Source: Candidatus Methanofastidiosia archaeon (lineage in GTDB: Archaea > Methanobacteriota_B > Thermococci > Methanofastidiosales > NM3). From it: DNA of 35,045 nt. Where the stretch lies: NCBI GenBank assembly GCA_016930445.1, contig JAFGGT010000065.1, positions 1 to 35,045 of the forward strand, given 5' to 3'. Both the position numbers and the translations under genes were made by a program. The notes below the pieces were generated by a model. That model worked only from the letters and a program-made list of their open reading frames with translations, did no database searches and was not told where the DNA came from. How positions within the stretch are numbered: position 1 is the stretch's first letter; the number at the start of each line of letters is the position of its first letter. Below, in pieces: positions 1-10,589 of the stretch.

Positions 1-1
1 A

Positions 2-94
2 GCTGTAGAAGAAGCTGTAGAAGAAGCTGAGGAGCCCGAGGTCGAAAAAGAGCCTGTTAAGGGCTCAGAAGACGAAGACAAGGAGGTTCAATGA
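2..94 (+). CDS. rps3: Ribosomal protein S3 (uS3), C-terminal acidic tail only (5' truncated by window)
   Basis: Open frame [30 protein letters not shown] overlapping the L29 start; S3-L29 order and acidic tail fit archaeal S3. Identity inferred mainly from context. Confidence 0.6.
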   Translation, partial: AVEEAVEEAEEPEVEKEPVKGSEDEDKEVQ

Positions 95-312
95 TGGCCA
101 TACTACGCTCCGGTGATATCAAGGGAATGGGTCTTGATGAGATGGAATCAAAGCTGGAAGAGCTACGTTTCGAGCTAGCGCGCGAAAGGGCCCTTTTAGC
201 GACCGGTTCCGCTCCAGAGAATCCAGGCAGAATCGGCGAACTGAAGAGGACAATTGCCAGATTGAACACAATCATCAATCAAACACAAAGACAAGGAGAG
301 ATGAATAGATAA
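94..312 (+). CDS. rpmC: Ribosomal protein L29 (uL29)
   Basis: [33 protein letters not shown]; position after S3. Confidence 0.9.
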   Translation: MAILRSGDIKGMGLDEMESKLEELRFELARERALLATGSAPENPGRIGELKRTIARLNTIINQTQRQGEMNR

Positions 313-620
313 TGGCAGAGGTTTGCCCGAAATGTGGACTTCCCATGGAACTTTGCGTGTGCGAAGAGATCGCCATAGAGGACCAGCAGGTCAAGATATC
401 GACCGCACGCAGAAGGTTTGGCAAATTAATAACGATCGTAGAAGGATTTGACAAGGAGATAGACATCAGGGAGCTTGGAAAGGACCTAAAGGCAAGATGC
501 GCCTGTGGCGGCACCATCAAGGATGGCAGGATCGAACTGCAGGGGGATCACAAGAGGAAGGTCAAGATAATACTGGACGAGCTCGGTTATTCAGTGGAGA
601 TGTCTGATGTCAAACGTTAG
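312..620 (+). CDS. Translation initiation factor aIF1 (SUI1 family)
   Basis: N-terminal [13 protein letters not shown] knuckle, SUI1 core [41 protein letters not shown]. Confidence 0.9.
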   Translation: MAEVCPKCGLPMELCVCEEIAIEDQQVKISTARRRFGKLITIVEGFDKEIDIRELGKDLKARCACGGTIKDGRIELQGDHKRKVKIILDELGYSVEMSDVKR

Positions 621-867
621 GGAGGTCCTGATTGGTCAAGAGGCAAAGGTTGTCGGCAGTAGCAATCCATCTTACATAGGAATTAAGGGCCTGATAGTTG
701 ATGAAACTGCGAACATGATCGACATCGAGGATGAGAGCGGTCATGTAAGGCGCCTGATCAAGAAGAATGTGGTTTTAGAGATAGAAGGAAAACACATCGA
801 TGGAATTGAGCTTATAGGAAGACCCGAAAACAGGATCAAGAATCGTGTTAGGAAAAAATGGAGATGA
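607..867 (+). CDS. rnp1: RNase P protein component 1 (Rpp29/Pop4)
   Basis: [45 protein letters not shown]; usual position upstream of S17 in archaea. Confidence 0.9.
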   Translation: MSNVREVLIGQEAKVVGSSNPSYIGIKGLIVDETANMIDIEDESGHVRRLIKKNVVLEIEGKHIDGIELIGRPENRIKNRVRKKWR

Positions 868-871
868 TGGA

Positions 872-1183
872 ATGATTGGGATCAATGTTGAGGAACCTTC
901 AACCACCTGCGATGACAAGAACTGCCCATTCCATGGACAGCTATCAGTTCGTGGCAGGGTCTTCGATGCAGAAGTGGTCAGCGACAAGATGAGGAAATCT
1001 GTCGTTGTTAAAAGGGAATATATGAAATTCGTGGATAAATATCAAAGGTACGAAAAGAGGACTTCAAGATTAACTGCGCACAATCCGCCATGCATAGATG
1101 CAAAGGTGGGTAACAAGGTCAAGGTAGCTGAATGCAGGCCTCTATCAAAGACCAAGAACTTTGTGGTCGTAGGGGTGATATAG
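872..1183 (+). CDS. rpsQ: Ribosomal protein S17 (uS17)
   Basis: [38 protein letters not shown]. Confidence 0.92.
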   Translation: MIGINVEEPSTTCDDKNCPFHGQLSVRGRVFDAEVVSDKMRKSVVVKREYMKFVDKYQRYEKRTSRLTAHNPPCIDAKVGNKVKVAECRPLSKTKNFVVVGVI

Positions 1184-1184
1184 G

Positions 1185-1607
1185 ATGGCGAAGGGTGCGG
1201 GAGCGACGAGGGGAAGGTCCCCGGTCAGGCCAGCAAGGTCCCTTACGACCGGTTCAAGACTGGTCTGTGCGGACAACACCGGCGCAAAGGAGCTGGAGAT
1301 CATTGCCGTGCTTGGATACAAGGGCGTAAAGAGGAGATATCCAAAGGCGGGCGTTGGTGACATGGTGTTTGCATCTGTCAAGAAAGGTAGGCCTAATATT
1401 AGGAAGACAATTGTGAACGCCGTCATAGTAAGACAAAAGAAGGAGTATAAGAGGCTGGATGGTACCTGCATAAAGTTCGAGGACAATGCAGCCGTCATCA
1501 CTGGACTGGATGGAGTGCCCAAAGGGTCTGAGGCCAGGGGTCCCATCGCCAAGGAATCAGTTGAGAGATGGCTCAAGATATCCGGTATAGCCAGCATCAT
1601 AGTGTAG
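1185..1607 (+). CDS. rplN: Ribosomal protein L14 (uL14)
   Basis: [47 protein letters not shown]. Confidence 0.95.
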   Translation: MAKGAGATRGRSPVRPARSLTTGSRLVCADNTGAKELEIIAVLGYKGVKRRYPKAGVGDMVFASVKKGRPNIRKTIVNAVIVRQKKEYKRLDGTCIKFEDNAAVITGLDGVPKGSEARGPIAKESVERWLKISGIASIIV

Positions 1608-1615
1608 GTGATATT

Positions 1616-1975
1616 ATGGTTACTAAGTCCCCAAGGAAACAAAGAAAGATGCTCTACAACATGCCAAAACACAAGAAACTGAGATTGTTCACTGCTCGTC
1701 TGAGCAAAGATCTTGGAAACAAGTATGGAGTAAGATCCATGCCTATCAAAAAAGGAGACAAGGTCATGATCCAGCGCGGAGATTATGTTGGGCATGTAGG
1801 GGAGGTCATCTTTGTCGACAGGAAGGCTATCAAGATAGGTGTTGAGGGGGCCACCATCGAGAAGACAGATGGTACTGAGAAGACTTACCCCGTACATCCA
1901 TCAAACGTTGTCATCACCAATCTCGACCTGAGTGATGAGATGAGAAAGAAGAGCCTTGAAAAGAAAGGAGGGTGA
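1616..1975 (+). CDS. rplX: Ribosomal protein L24 (uL24)
   Basis: Internal start MVTKSPRKQRKMLYNMPKHKK; KOW-type KKGDKVMIQRGDYVGHVGEV. Confidence 0.93.
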   Translation: MVTKSPRKQRKMLYNMPKHKKLRLFTARLSKDLGNKYGVRSMPIKKGDKVMIQRGDYVGHVGEVIFVDRKAIKIGVEGATIEKTDGTEKTYPVHPSNVVITNLDLSDEMRKKSLEKKGG

Positions 1976-1979
1976 GAAA

Positions 1980-2705
1980 GTGGGTAGAAAAGGAGAAGGA
2001 AAGGGACTCAAGAGGGAAAAGGCCCCAAGACAATGGAAGATCCCTAGGAAACAGAAGGTATGGAGCATCAGGAACAGGCCAGGACCACACTCATCTGAAC
2101 TATCCGTACCGATCACGTTCATATTGCGAGACTATCTTGGATATGCCAAGAACGTCAGGGAAGTGAAGAGGATACTGAGCGAGGACCTGGTCCTTGTCAA
2201 TGGAAAGTCCAGGAGGGATTACAGGTACAGAGTGGGCGTAATGGATGTGGTAGAGATACCTAGGACAGAGGAGTACTACAGGATAGTGCCGAATTACAAG
2301 GGAAATCTGATACTACACCCCATCACAAAGGAAGAGAAGGACAAGAAGCTCTACAAGGTACGCGATGTAACCCTGCTCAAGGGAGGAAAGTACCAGCTCA
2401 ACTTCCATGACGGAAATAACATGGTATCAGACCAGAAGTATGAGACCTACCAAAGTGTCATAGTCGATATGACCAAGAACGAGATAGTCGAGTCCATCCC
2501 CCTTCAGGAGGGAAGCCTTGTGCTCATCGTTTCTGGTAAGAACGTATCAAAGATAGGGAAGATAGTGGACATAAGGAACTTTGGCATGAATCCGGATGCG
2601 GTCACGCTCGAATCCCCCAAAGGAACGTTCCAGACCCTAAAGGATTACGTTATCGCGATCGGAAGGGAGGACACGCCCTTGATATCTTTGCCGGTAGGTG
2701 AATGA
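1980..2705 (+). CDS. rps4e: Ribosomal protein S4e (eS4)
   Basis: GTG start MGRKGEGKGLKREKAPRQWKIPRKQKVW; VLIVSGKNVSKIGKI. Confidence 0.93.
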   Translation: MGRKGEGKGLKREKAPRQWKIPRKQKVWSIRNRPGPHSSELSVPITFILRDYLGYAKNVREVKRILSEDLVLVNGKSRRDYRYRVGVMDVVEIPRTEEYYRIVPNYKGNLILHPITKEEKDKKLYKVRDVTLLKGGKYQLNFHDGNNMVSDQKYETYQSVIVDMTKNEIVESIPLQEGSLVLIVSGKNVSKIGKIVDIRNFGMNPDAVTLESPKGTFQTLKDYVIAIGREDTPLISLPVGE

Positions 2706-3211
2706 AGATGGCAGTTACAGATCCTAAGGTACAGAAGGTCACCGTTCACATGGGGATAGGGGAATCTGGAGAGCTTCTCCAGAGGGCATCTGCCCTTTTG
2801 GAGGAGATCACACAGCAGAAACCTGTCAACAGGCTTGCTAAGAAGACCAACAGGGATTTTGGCATAAGGAAGGGCGAACCGATATCCGTGCTTGTCACTC
2901 TAAGGGGCGAGGAGGCAGAGGTATTCCTTAGCCGCGCCCTTGAGGCGGTTGAGAACAAGGTGCCTATGAGCAATTTCGACCTTTATGGGAACTTTGCCTT
3001 TGGCATCAAGGAGCATATCGATCTTCCAGGTATCAAGTACGACCCCAAGGTCGGCATATTTGGGATGGACATCTGCGTCACTCTTGAGAGGGTCGGATAT
3101 AGGATCTCCAGGAGAAAGTACAAGCAAAAGAAGATCAATCCCAAGTTCCGCATTTCCAAGGAGGAAGGCGTAGAGTTCATCAAGGAGAGATTCGGAGTTG
3201 ATATCGCATGA
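2702..3211 (+). CDS. rplE: Ribosomal protein L5 (uL5)
   Basis: [58 protein letters not shown]. Confidence 0.95.
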   Translation: MKMAVTDPKVQKVTVHMGIGESGELLQRASALLEEITQQKPVNRLAKKTNRDFGIRKGEPISVLVTLRGEEAEVFLSRALEAVENKVPMSNFDLYGNFAFGIKEHIDLPGIKYDPKVGIFGMDICVTLERVGYRISRRKYKQKKINPKFRISKEEGVEFIKERFGVDIA

Positions 3212-3372
3212 GCAAGAAAGGGAAGATCATCAAGACAAAGTTCGGAAGAGGCAGTAGGGTTTGCAGGAGATGCGGAAGCCACGGCCCAGTGATTAGACGT
3301 TATGGCCTCATGATATGCAGGCGCTGCTTTAGGGAAGTGGCACCGAAGATAGGATTCAAGAAATTCAGTTAG
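3208..3372 (+). CDS. rpsN: Ribosomal protein S14, zinc-binding type (uS14)
   Basis: 54-aa ORF below the track cutoff, read directly: [54 protein letters not shown]; two CxxC motifs; between L5 and S8. Confidence 0.95.
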   Translation: MSKKGKIIKTKFGRGSRVCRRCGSHGPVIRRYGLMICRRCFREVAPKIGFKKFS

Positions 3373-3382
3373 GTGATGATTC

Positions 3383-3769
3383 ATGTTGAACGATCCTTTA
3401 GCAGACGCATTGTCGAACATATCGAATCAGGAGAAGGTTAGAAAGAACCAGTGCATGGTACCTGCTTCCAAGACGATAGGCAATGTTTTGCACATCCTTC
3501 AAAAATACGGCTTCGTAGGCGCCTTTGAGCTGATAGACGACGGCAAGTCTGGAAACTTCAAGGTCGACCTCATGGGGAACATAAATCTCTGTGGCGTCAT
3601 AAAGCCAAGATATGCCGTAAAGAAGGGCGGGTACGAGAGCTTTGAGAGGAGATACCTTCCAGCAAGAGGATTTGGTATCCTTGTAGTATCGACCCCGAAC
3701 GGCGTTATGAGCCACCACGATGCTCAAGAGGCCGGCCTGGGCGGTAGATTGCTGGCTTATGTTTATTAG
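3383..3769 (+). CDS. rpsH: Ribosomal protein S8 (uS8)
   Basis: [52 protein letters not shown]. Confidence 0.95.
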   Translation: MLNDPLADALSNISNQEKVRKNQCMVPASKTIGNVLHILQKYGFVGAFELIDDGKSGNFKVDLMGNINLCGVIKPRYAVKKGGYESFERRYLPARGFGILVVSTPNGVMSHHDAQEAGLGGRLLAYVY

Positions 3770-3778
3770 GTGATATAA

Positions 3779-4330
3779 ATGTTGGCTGATGAGATTAGGG
3801 AAGAGATAATCATACCAAACGGCATTGAGGTAGAGGTAAGCAATCATTATGTCAAGATCAAGGGCCCTTTGGGAAGCCTGGAACGAAGATTCAAGTATCC
3901 TAATGTGAGACTTGAGTCAAAGGCCAACGCCATCGTTCTTGTCGTGGATTATCCTAGAAAGGTGGACAAGGCTGCGATATACACCATAAGGTCACACCTC
4001 AGGAACATGCTCAAGGGCGTGCAAGTGGGTTTCAAGTACAGAATGAAGATAATATACGCTCACTTCCCACTTAACATCAAGTTGGATGGCGACAAGGTCG
4101 TCATCGACAATTACCTCGGCGAGAAGTTTCCAAGGAATGCGAAGGTGGTTGGCACTACAAAGGTCAACATCACCGGTGACGAGATAGTGGTTGAGGGTAT
4201 AAACAAGGAGCATGTGGGACAGACGGTCGGAAATCTTGAGAAGGCCACAAGGGTCATCAAGAGGGATCCCCGCGTATTCCAGGACGGCATATACCTTATA
4301 GAGAGGGACGGAGTTCCATTGAGGTGGTAA
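3779..4330 (+). CDS. rplF: Ribosomal protein L6 (uL6)
   Basis: IIIPNGIEVEVSNHYVKIKGPLGSLERRF; VFQDGIYLIERDG. Confidence 0.95.
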   Translation: MLADEIREEIIIPNGIEVEVSNHYVKIKGPLGSLERRFKYPNVRLESKANAIVLVVDYPRKVDKAAIYTIRSHLRNMLKGVQVGFKYRMKIIYAHFPLNIKLDGDKVVIDNYLGEKFPRNAKVVGTTKVNITGDEIVVEGINKEHVGQTVGNLEKATRVIKRDPRVFQDGIYLIERDGVPLRW

Positions 4331-4332
4331 TC

Positions 4333-4863
4333 ATGAGTGAAAGATTATTGAGATTACGTAAGGAAGCATCCAAGAAGAGGCCCAAGTTCAACAGGCAGGA
4401 AACGCCAAAGCTCAAGAGATTCAAGGACGATCCCAAGTGGAGGAGGCCGAAGGGCCATTCGTCCAAGATGAGAAGGAAGCTCAGGGGCAATCCGGCTGTA
4501 GTGAAGGTCGGATACAGGGGCCCGAAGGAAGTCAGGGGTTTCCACCCGGCTGGCCTTCCAGAGGTTTATGTCAACAACCTCTCTGACGTTGAGGGCGTTG
4601 AGAGCTCCATATTAAGGATATCCTCCTCTGTCGGCAACAGGAAGAAGGCAGATATCCTCCTAAGGGCGAAGGAGCTTGAGCTCAGGGTGGCCAACCCCAA
4701 GGTCAAGTTCATTTACGTTGATTCTACTGAGACGCTTGAGAAGTACGCCCCTATCAAGGAAAATGTCAAGGAGTACAAGATGTCCAAGGTGGATGACAGC
4801 CTGAGGGATGAGATACTCGAGAAGGCCAAGGACCTTAAGATCGAGATAGAGGTCGGTGAGTAA
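4333..4863 (+). CDS. rpl32e: Ribosomal protein L32e (eL32)
   Basis: KFNRQETPKLKRFKDDPKWRRPKGHSSKMRRKLRGNPAVVKVGYRGPKEVRGFHPAGLPEVYVNN. Confidence 0.95.
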   Translation: MSERLLRLRKEASKKRPKFNRQETPKLKRFKDDPKWRRPKGHSSKMRRKLRGNPAVVKVGYRGPKEVRGFHPAGLPEVYVNNLSDVEGVESSILRISSSVGNRKKADILLRAKELELRVANPKVKFIYVDSTETLEKYAPIKENVKEYKMSKVDDSLRDEILEKAKDLKIEIEVGE

Positions 4864-4864
4864 G

Positions 4865-5326
4865 ATGAATCTGGAAGTTCAGAGAAGGATAGCCTCAGAG
4901 GTCTTGGAATGCGGGTTGAACAGGGTCTGGATGGACTCTTCGAAGGCCGAGGAAATTGGGATGGCGATAACAAGGGAAGATATAAGGAATCTTGTCGATA
5001 AGGGGCTTATCAAGAAGAGGCAGGAAGAAGGCGTATCGAGGCATAGGGCCAGGAAGCGCCATATCCAGAAGAAGAAGGGCAGAAGAAGGGGACATGGTAC
5101 CTTCAAGGGTCCGAAGTTCTCAAGGTATCCCAAGAAGAGGAGATGGATAGACACCATCAGGCCGTTGAGAAGGGAGCTCAAGGAGCTCTATGGCAATGAT
5201 AACATAACTACAGAGGTTTACAGGAAGCTTTACGGTATGGCCACAGGTGGCGCCTTCAGGTCCGTGGAATACATGAAGACCTACATGGCCGACCACGATA
5301 TGGTAAAGGAGGGGAGCAACAAATGA
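4865..5326 (+). CDS. rpl19e: Ribosomal protein L19e (eL19)
   Basis: MNLEVQRRIASEVLECGLNRVWMDSSKAEEI; KKGRRRGHGTFKG. Confidence 0.95.
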   Translation: MNLEVQRRIASEVLECGLNRVWMDSSKAEEIGMAITREDIRNLVDKGLIKKRQEEGVSRHRARKRHIQKKKGRRRGHGTFKGPKFSRYPKKRRWIDTIRPLRRELKELYGNDNITTEVYRKLYGMATGGAFRSVEYMKTYMADHDMVKEGSNK

Positions 5327-5901
5327 GCGGACCCAGATATGCTGTGCCTTTCAGGAGGCGCAGGGAGGGGAAGACGGACTTCAGGTCCAGAAGGAAGATG
5401 CTATATTCCGGAAAGCCCAGATTCGTTGTCAGGAAATCGCTCTGCTATGTATGGGCGCAGGTCACAGTCACGGGAAAGAACGGTGATGAGATCCTGGTAT
5501 CCGCACATTCGAAAGAGCTTTCCAACTACGGATGGAAGGGGTCATTCTCAAATACGCCGGCATCCTACCTTACGGGTTACCTGTGTGGCCTTAGGGCCAA
5601 TAAGCTAGGCATATCGGATGCCATACTCGACATGGGGCTATACGATGTCGTAAAGGGTTCAAAGATATTCGCATGCCTGAAAGGATTTGCAGACGGCGAT
5701 GTCGACATACCATTCGATGAGTCGATAGTGCCAAGCGAGGATAGGATATCCGGCCAACACATAGTGACATACTATGAGGGGCTTGATGAGGAAGAACGCG
5801 CAAAACGTTTTTCAAAGTATATTAAGAATGATGTAGTTGTTAACGATTTACCCGATCTTTTTAGCAAGACTAAAAAGGAGATCGGAGAGAAGGAGAGATA
5901 A
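5323..5901 (+). CDS. rplR: Ribosomal protein L18 (uL18)
   Basis: GPRYAVPFRRRREGKTDFRSRRKMLYSGKPRFVVRKS. Confidence 0.95.
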   Translation: MSGPRYAVPFRRRREGKTDFRSRRKMLYSGKPRFVVRKSLCYVWAQVTVTGKNGDEILVSAHSKELSNYGWKGSFSNTPASYLTGYLCGLRANKLGISDAILDMGLYDVVKGSKIFACLKGFADGDVDIPFDESIVPSEDRISGQHIVTYYEGLDEEERAKRFSKYIKNDVVVNDLPDLFSKTKKEIGEKER

Positions 5902-5915
5902 TGGGGAGATCTTAA

Positions 5916-6629
5916 ATGGCACATGATAACTCACAGAGAAATAGGAATGAATCCCCCGCCCAGGTCCATGATTCCTGGAAACCAAAGACAGAGCTAGGAA
6001 AGGCTGTGAAGGAGGGGAAGATAAAGGATATCGGCGAGATCTTCGATATGGGGCTCCCCATTCTAGAGACAGAGATAATCGACAAGCTCTTGCCCGAGCT
6101 CTCAGAGAGGGAATTCCAGGAGGTCTTGTCCGTCAACATGGTCCAGAGGATGACCGACTCAGGTAGGAGGGTCAAGTTCGCATGCATTGTCGTAGTTGGG
6201 AACAAAGACGGATATGTGGGGCTAGGATATGGAAAGGCCCAAGAGGTCGGACCTGCAATCCGTAAGGCGATAACCGATGCTAAGCTGAATCTCATCCAAA
6301 TAAAGCGCGGATGCGGTTCTTGGGAATGCAATTGCGGAACGCCACACACCATACCGTTCCAGGTCGAGGGGGAATCGTCCAGCGTTACAGTGACATTGCT
6401 GCCCGCACCCAGGGGACTGGGGATCACGATGGGCGGTGTTGGAAAGAAGATGTTGGCCTTGGCGGGCATTAAGGACGTATGGTCCCGTTCCTACGGCCAG
6501 ACACAGACCACACTCAACTTTGCAAGGGCGATTTTCGATGCATTGAGCAAGACCAATAACATGAGCGTCCAGAATAGGCACATCGAAAGGATTGGGATTG
6601 TTGCGGGAAGTTCACAAAAGCAGGTGTAA
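5916..6629 (+). CDS. rpsE: Ribosomal protein S5 (uS5)
   Basis: [48 protein letters not shown]. Confidence 0.95.
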   Translation: MAHDNSQRNRNESPAQVHDSWKPKTELGKAVKEGKIKDIGEIFDMGLPILETEIIDKLLPELSEREFQEVLSVNMVQRMTDSGRRVKFACIVVVGNKDGYVGLGYGKAQEVGPAIRKAITDAKLNLIQIKRGCGSWECNCGTPHTIPFQVEGESSSVTVTLLPAPRGLGITMGGVGKKMLALAGIKDVWSRSYGQTQTTLNFARAIFDALSKTNNMSVQNRHIERIGIVAGSSQKQV

Positions 6630-6632
6630 AGG

Positions 6633-7094
6633 ATGAAACGTTTGGTTGTAGTTAGGATTAGGGGCGAAGTGAACGTTAGGACGATCATAAACGATACGCT
6701 CGACATGCTCAAGCTTTACCATATAGGGCACTGTACATTGATAGACGACAGGGACGCCTACAAGGGCATGCTCCAAAAGTCAAAGGACTATGTCACCTTC
6801 GGCGAGATCAGCCCTGAAGTCCTCAAGAAGCTTGTAATGAAATGGGGAAGGTTGCCCGGGGACAAGAGACTGGATGAGGAGTACGTCAAGCAAAAGACAG
6901 GCCTCTCAGTGGACGAGTTCATAGACTCTGTCCTTAGATTCGAGCATGAGCTGAGCGAGTTGGGCATAAAGGACTTCTTCAGATTGCACCCTCCAAGAGG
7001 CGGGTACAAGGACACGAAGAGAGGATTCGGGCAGGGCGGGTCCTTGGGATACAGGGGCGAGGAGATCAATGCCCTGTTAGAACGAATGATTTAA
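6633..7094 (+). CDS. rpmD: Ribosomal protein L30 (uL30)
   Basis: LVVVRIRGEVNVRTIINDTLDMLKLYHIGHCTLIDD; FRLHPPRGGYKDTKRGFGQGGSLGYRG. Confidence 0.95.
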   Translation: MKRLVVVRIRGEVNVRTIINDTLDMLKLYHIGHCTLIDDRDAYKGMLQKSKDYVTFGEISPEVLKKLVMKWGRLPGDKRLDEEYVKQKTGLSVDEFIDSVLRFEHELSELGIKDFFRLHPPRGGYKDTKRGFGQGGSLGYRGEEINALLERMI

Positions 7095-7095
7095 G

Positions 7096-7551
7096 GTGAT
7101 CCAGGTGATTAGGAAATCCAAAAAGATCAATAAGCTGCGCGGGTCTCGAACCTGTGGTGGCGGATGCTCCAAGAAGAGGAGAGGGGCAGGCCACAGGGGT
7201 GGTAGAGGAAACGCAGGGTCTGGAAAAGAGAAGAAACAGAAGTACACGTGGTTCCAGAAGTACGAACCCGACCATCTCGGGAAGCATGGATTCCAGAGGG
7301 CCAACTTCCTAAGGTCGGATGTACCAAGTGTGAACATATCTTTCCTGGACCAGAACATTGGGAGCTTTGAATCCCAAGGCGTCATAGAGTTCGAGGATGG
7401 CACTCCGGTAGTCGATATTACGAAGATCGGTTTCCAGAAGGTCTTGGGCTCAGGCAAGTTAACAAGGCCCATGATCGTCAAGGCGCCCTTCTTTAGCGAG
7501 AGGGCAAAATTGAAGATTGAGGAGGCAGGCGGCAAGGCCATTAGTTCATAG
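7096..7551 (+). CDS. rplO: Ribosomal protein L15 (uL15)
   Basis: KLRGSRTCGGGCSKKRRGAGHRGGRGNAGSGKEKKQK. Confidence 0.93.
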   Translation: MIQVIRKSKKINKLRGSRTCGGGCSKKRRGAGHRGGRGNAGSGKEKKQKYTWFQKYEPDHLGKHGFQRANFLRSDVPSVNISFLDQNIGSFESQGVIEFEDGTPVVDITKIGFQKVLGSGKLTRPMIVKAPFFSERAKLKIEEAGGKAISS

Positions 7552-7562
7552 GAGTATGTAGT

Positions 7563-8924
7563 ATGTCTTTGCAGGGAGCACTAACACCACTGTTTAGGAT
7601 ATTGCCCGAGGTCACAAGCCCGAAGAGGCACATATCCTTTAGGGAACGTATAACATGGAGTGGGGTAATACTCATATTGTATTTCCTACTTTCAGAGATA
7701 CCACTCTATGGTTTACCGGCATCTATACAGGATATGTTTGCGGGTTTCAGGACCGTACTGGCAGGTAACAGTGGTTCTCTGCTGCATCTGGGTATTGGTC
7801 CGATCGTCACAGCAGGTATAATAATGCAGCTTCTTCAGGGCTCGGACATCTTAAATATGGACCTTTCCACACATCAGGGCAAGGCCACATTCCAGGGCAC
7901 CCAGAAGATACTGGCCATATTCCTATGCATATTCGAGGCCTTCATCTTCGCATTCGCTTGGCGATACCAGGTAAGTTCCGGCATGCTGATGTTTCTCGTG
8001 GCGCAGATGGCGGTCGGCGCCTTGATACTCTTGCTCATGGACGAGGTAGTGACCAAATGGGGTTTTGGCAGTGGCGTGTCGCTCTTCATTGCGGCCAGGG
8101 TCTCTGCGCAGATATTCTGGCAGGCTTTCAGCCCCTTGAAGGATGAGTCGGGCCAGTTCCTTGGAGCTATACCGGACTTCATATCCAAGATAATAAACGG
8201 CGAGACGGTCGACATCCTGTCCAGGCCATATCCTTATCCTGACATGACAGCTTTCCTCTTCACGATAGTAGTATTCCTTATAGTCGTCTATTTTGAAACG
8301 ATGAGGATAGAGATCCCCCTTTCATACGGCAAGTACAAGGGCATAAGGGGAAGATACCCTATAAAGTTCATCTATGCTTCAAACATACCCATGATATTAA
8401 CTGTGGCACTTTTCGCTAATGTCAGAATAATCGCCCAATTGACCAATTGGAACATAATCGGCGCCTTTGATGCGAACGGAAGCGTGACAGGGGGCCTGTT
8501 GTACTACTTGACCCCGACCAGCTCCTTATCTGCATTGGCATCAGAACCACTCAGGGCGATAGTATACTTGGTGATAGTCGTCGTGTTCTGCGTGCTTTTC
8601 GCCAAGATATGGATAGAGTTGACCAATATGGGCCCAAACGCCGTGGCAAAGAGGCTCCAGAGCTCGGGAATGCAGATACCGGGATTCCGTAAGGACATAA
8701 GGATACTTGAGAAGATACTCTCAAGGTACATTCCCCAGGTCACCGTGATGGGTGGCGCATTTGTCGGGCTGATAGCCGTATTCGCAGACTTCACAGGCGC
8801 ATTGGGTACGGGTACGGGTATATTGCTTACAGTAGGTATTATTTATAGGATGTATGAGCAGCTTGCCAAGGAACAGGCTTCAGAGCTATTCCCGGCACTG
8901 AGACAGTTCATAGGCAAGGAGTAG
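7563..8924 (+). CDS. secY: Preprotein translocase subunit SecY
   Basis: PIVTAGIIMQLLQGSDIL; MRIEIPLSYGKYKGIRGRYPIKFIYASNIPMIL; multi-TM; downstream of L15. Confidence 0.96.
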   Translation: MSLQGALTPLFRILPEVTSPKRHISFRERITWSGVILILYFLLSEIPLYGLPASIQDMFAGFRTVLAGNSGSLLHLGIGPIVTAGIIMQLLQGSDILNMDLSTHQGKATFQGTQKILAIFLCIFEAFIFAFAWRYQVSSGMLMFLVAQMAVGALILLLMDEVVTKWGFGSGVSLFIAARVSAQIFWQAFSPLKDESGQFLGAIPDFISKIINGETVDILSRPYPYPDMTAFLFTIVVFLIVVYFETMRIEIPLSYGKYKGIRGRYPIKFIYASNIPMILTVALFANVRIIAQLTNWNIIGAFDANGSVTGGLLYYLTPTSSLSALASEPLRAIVYLVIVVVFCVLFAKIWIELTNMGPNAVAKRLQSSGMQIPGFRKDIRILEKILSRYIPQVTVMGGAFVGLIAVFADFTGALGTGTGILLTVGIIYRMYEQLAKEQASELFPALRQFIGKE

Positions 8925-8934
8925 GAGGAATTAG

Positions 8935-9480
8935 ATGGGAATAATGGATGGTATTTATGGTGCGATGGATGGTCTGTTCGGTTTTCTGCCTTTGGAGGAC
9001 CCTTCACAGATGTATATCGTGGTCATTGTGCTGGCGATAGTTGTCGGCACCTTCATGACCCTGGTCCAGCATTTCATGGTGGACCAGCAAGAGCTAAAGA
9101 AGATGAGGAAGGAAGTCTCTGAATATCAGGGCAAGCTCATGAAGTCCCAGAGGTCCGGCGACAAGAAGGCACAAAGAAAGCTTCAGTTGCAAAAACCACA
9201 GATAGATGCGATGAATCAGAAGATGATGAAACAGAACTTCAAGCCACTCTATATCACTATGATACCAGCATTGATATTCTACTCATGGTTGAGACATACA
9301 TACGAGCCAATGGCAGTGGAGGCGATATTGCACCTCCCATTCTCGTTGTTCAACCTGCCACTCCTTTCATATCTTCATGATGGGACGATAGCAGCGAATC
9401 AGATGGGGGCCATCGGCTGGTACATAGTGTTCGTGTCTTTCTTCAGCAACATAGTGAGGAAGATACTAGACATGGCTTAG
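8935..9480 (+). CDS. DUF106 / EMC3-TMCO1-like membrane protein (Oxa1-superfamily insertase)
   Basis: Three TM segments plus coiled region QQELKKMRKEVSEYQGKLMKSQRSGDKKAQRKLQLQKPQIDAMNQKMMKQNFKPLYITMIPALIFYSWL; classical position between SecY and L34e/Cmk. Confidence 0.88.
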   Translation: MGIMDGIYGAMDGLFGFLPLEDPSQMYIVVIVLAIVVGTFMTLVQHFMVDQQELKKMRKEVSEYQGKLMKSQRSGDKKAQRKLQLQKPQIDAMNQKMMKQNFKPLYITMIPALIFYSWLRHTYEPMAVEAILHLPFSLFNLPLLSYLHDGTIAANQMGAIGWYIVFVSFFSNIVRKILDMA

Positions 9481-9504
9481 GATCACTAAAGCGAGGTGTA
9501 AAAA

Positions 9505-9783
9505 ATGGTAAGAGGAATGTACAGATCAAGATCACTCAAGAGAAAGCAGGTTCGTATACCAAGTGGTACAAGTGTGATACACTATAAGAGAAAGATGACC
9601 TCCAAGCACAAGTGCGCCGAATGCGGCACACAGTTGGGGGGAATCCCAAGGGGAACGCCAAATCAGATAGGCAAGACATCAAAGTCCGAAAGGACGGTGT
9701 CGCGCCCATATGGCGGGTACCTATGCGCTTCTTGTCTGAAGAAAAAGATAAGGAACGAAGTTAGGGCAGAGATGAATCAATGA
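9505..9783 (+). CDS. rpl34e: Ribosomal protein L34e (eL34)
   Basis: MVRGMYRSRSLKRKQVRIPSGTSVIHYKRK; CAECGTQLGGIPRG; RPYGGYLCASCLKKKI. Confidence 0.95.
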   Translation: MVRGMYRSRSLKRKQVRIPSGTSVIHYKRKMTSKHKCAECGTQLGGIPRGTPNQIGKTSKSERTVSRPYGGYLCASCLKKKIRNEVRAEMNQ

Positions 9784-10313
9784 GGATTACCATAGGCGGC
9801 CCACCAGGCAGTGGAACGACCACCATTGCCATGATGCTTGCTAAGAGGTATGGCCTTGAACACATATATGCCGGAAAGATCTTCCGGGAGATGGCCATCG
9901 AGAAGGGCCTTTCCCTTGAAGAGTTCGGTCGTTTGGCAGAGAACGATGAGAGCATCGACAGGTCGGTCGATAAGAGATTGGCTGAGAAAGCAGTTGAGAA
10001 AACGATCACTGAGGGAAGGATGGCTGCCTTTATGGTAGAGGAACCAGATGTAAAGATATGGCTGGATGCTCCTCTAAAGGTCAGGGTATCGAGGATATCG
10101 AGCCGAGAGGGACTGGAAGAGGAGGCTGTGAGAGAGATGACGATAAAGAGACAAGAGAGCGAGAACCAGAGGTACAGGAGGTACTATGGTGTCGACATCT
10201 ACGATCTTTCTCACTACGACATAGTCATAAACACCGAAAAATGGAATGAGGAAGGCGTTTATGCTATAGTGGATTCCGCCATCACCCATCTTGTGAGGGC
10301 GACCCAAGAATAA
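9780..10313 (+). CDS. cmk: Cytidylate kinase
   Basis: MRITIGGPPGSGTTTIAMMLAKRYGLEHIYAGKIFREMA (P-loop); EKWNEEGVYAIVDSAI; genomic context. Confidence 0.92.
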   Translation: MRITIGGPPGSGTTTIAMMLAKRYGLEHIYAGKIFREMAIEKGLSLEEFGRLAENDESIDRSVDKRLAEKAVEKTITEGRMAAFMVEEPDVKIWLDAPLKVRVSRISSREGLEEEAVREMTIKRQESENQRYRRYYGVDIYDLSHYDIVINTEKWNEEGVYAIVDSAITHLVRATQE

Positions 10314-10335
10314 TGTAAGAAAATGGTGATGTAAA

Positions 10336-10578
10336 ATGGTAGTAGAAAAAGGAAGGATAGCAACGAAGCTTCTCGGAAGGGAAGCCGGAAAGGTATGTGC
10401 TATTGTAGAACGTATTGACAGGAACTTCGTAATGGTCGTTGGGCCTGAAGTGAGAAAGCGCCGATGCAACATCAGGCATCTAGAGCTTCATAACAAGGTC
10501 TTGCAGATGCCAGAGAATGCCACGGATGACGACTACATAAACGAGCTCACGAAGCTTTCCCATGAAAGTTCTAGCTAG
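10336..10578 (+). CDS. rpl14e: Ribosomal protein L14e (eL14)
   Basis: GRIATKLLGREAGKVCAIVERIDRNFVMVVGPEVRKRRCNIRHLEL. Confidence 0.92.
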   Translation: MVVEKGRIATKLLGREAGKVCAIVERIDRNFVMVVGPEVRKRRCNIRHLELHNKVLQMPENATDDDYINELTKLSHESSS

Positions 10579-10589
10579 AGGTTGTTCAT

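Noticed and set aside
2-28. Tandem GCTGTAGAAGAA repeat
   Set aside because: Simply encodes the acidic Ala-Val-Glu-Glu tail of S3; common low-complexity tail.
1145-1897. 250-aa minus-strand ORF
   Set aside because: Lies antisense across L14/L24 with no recognisable protein motif; explained by codon bias of the sense genes.
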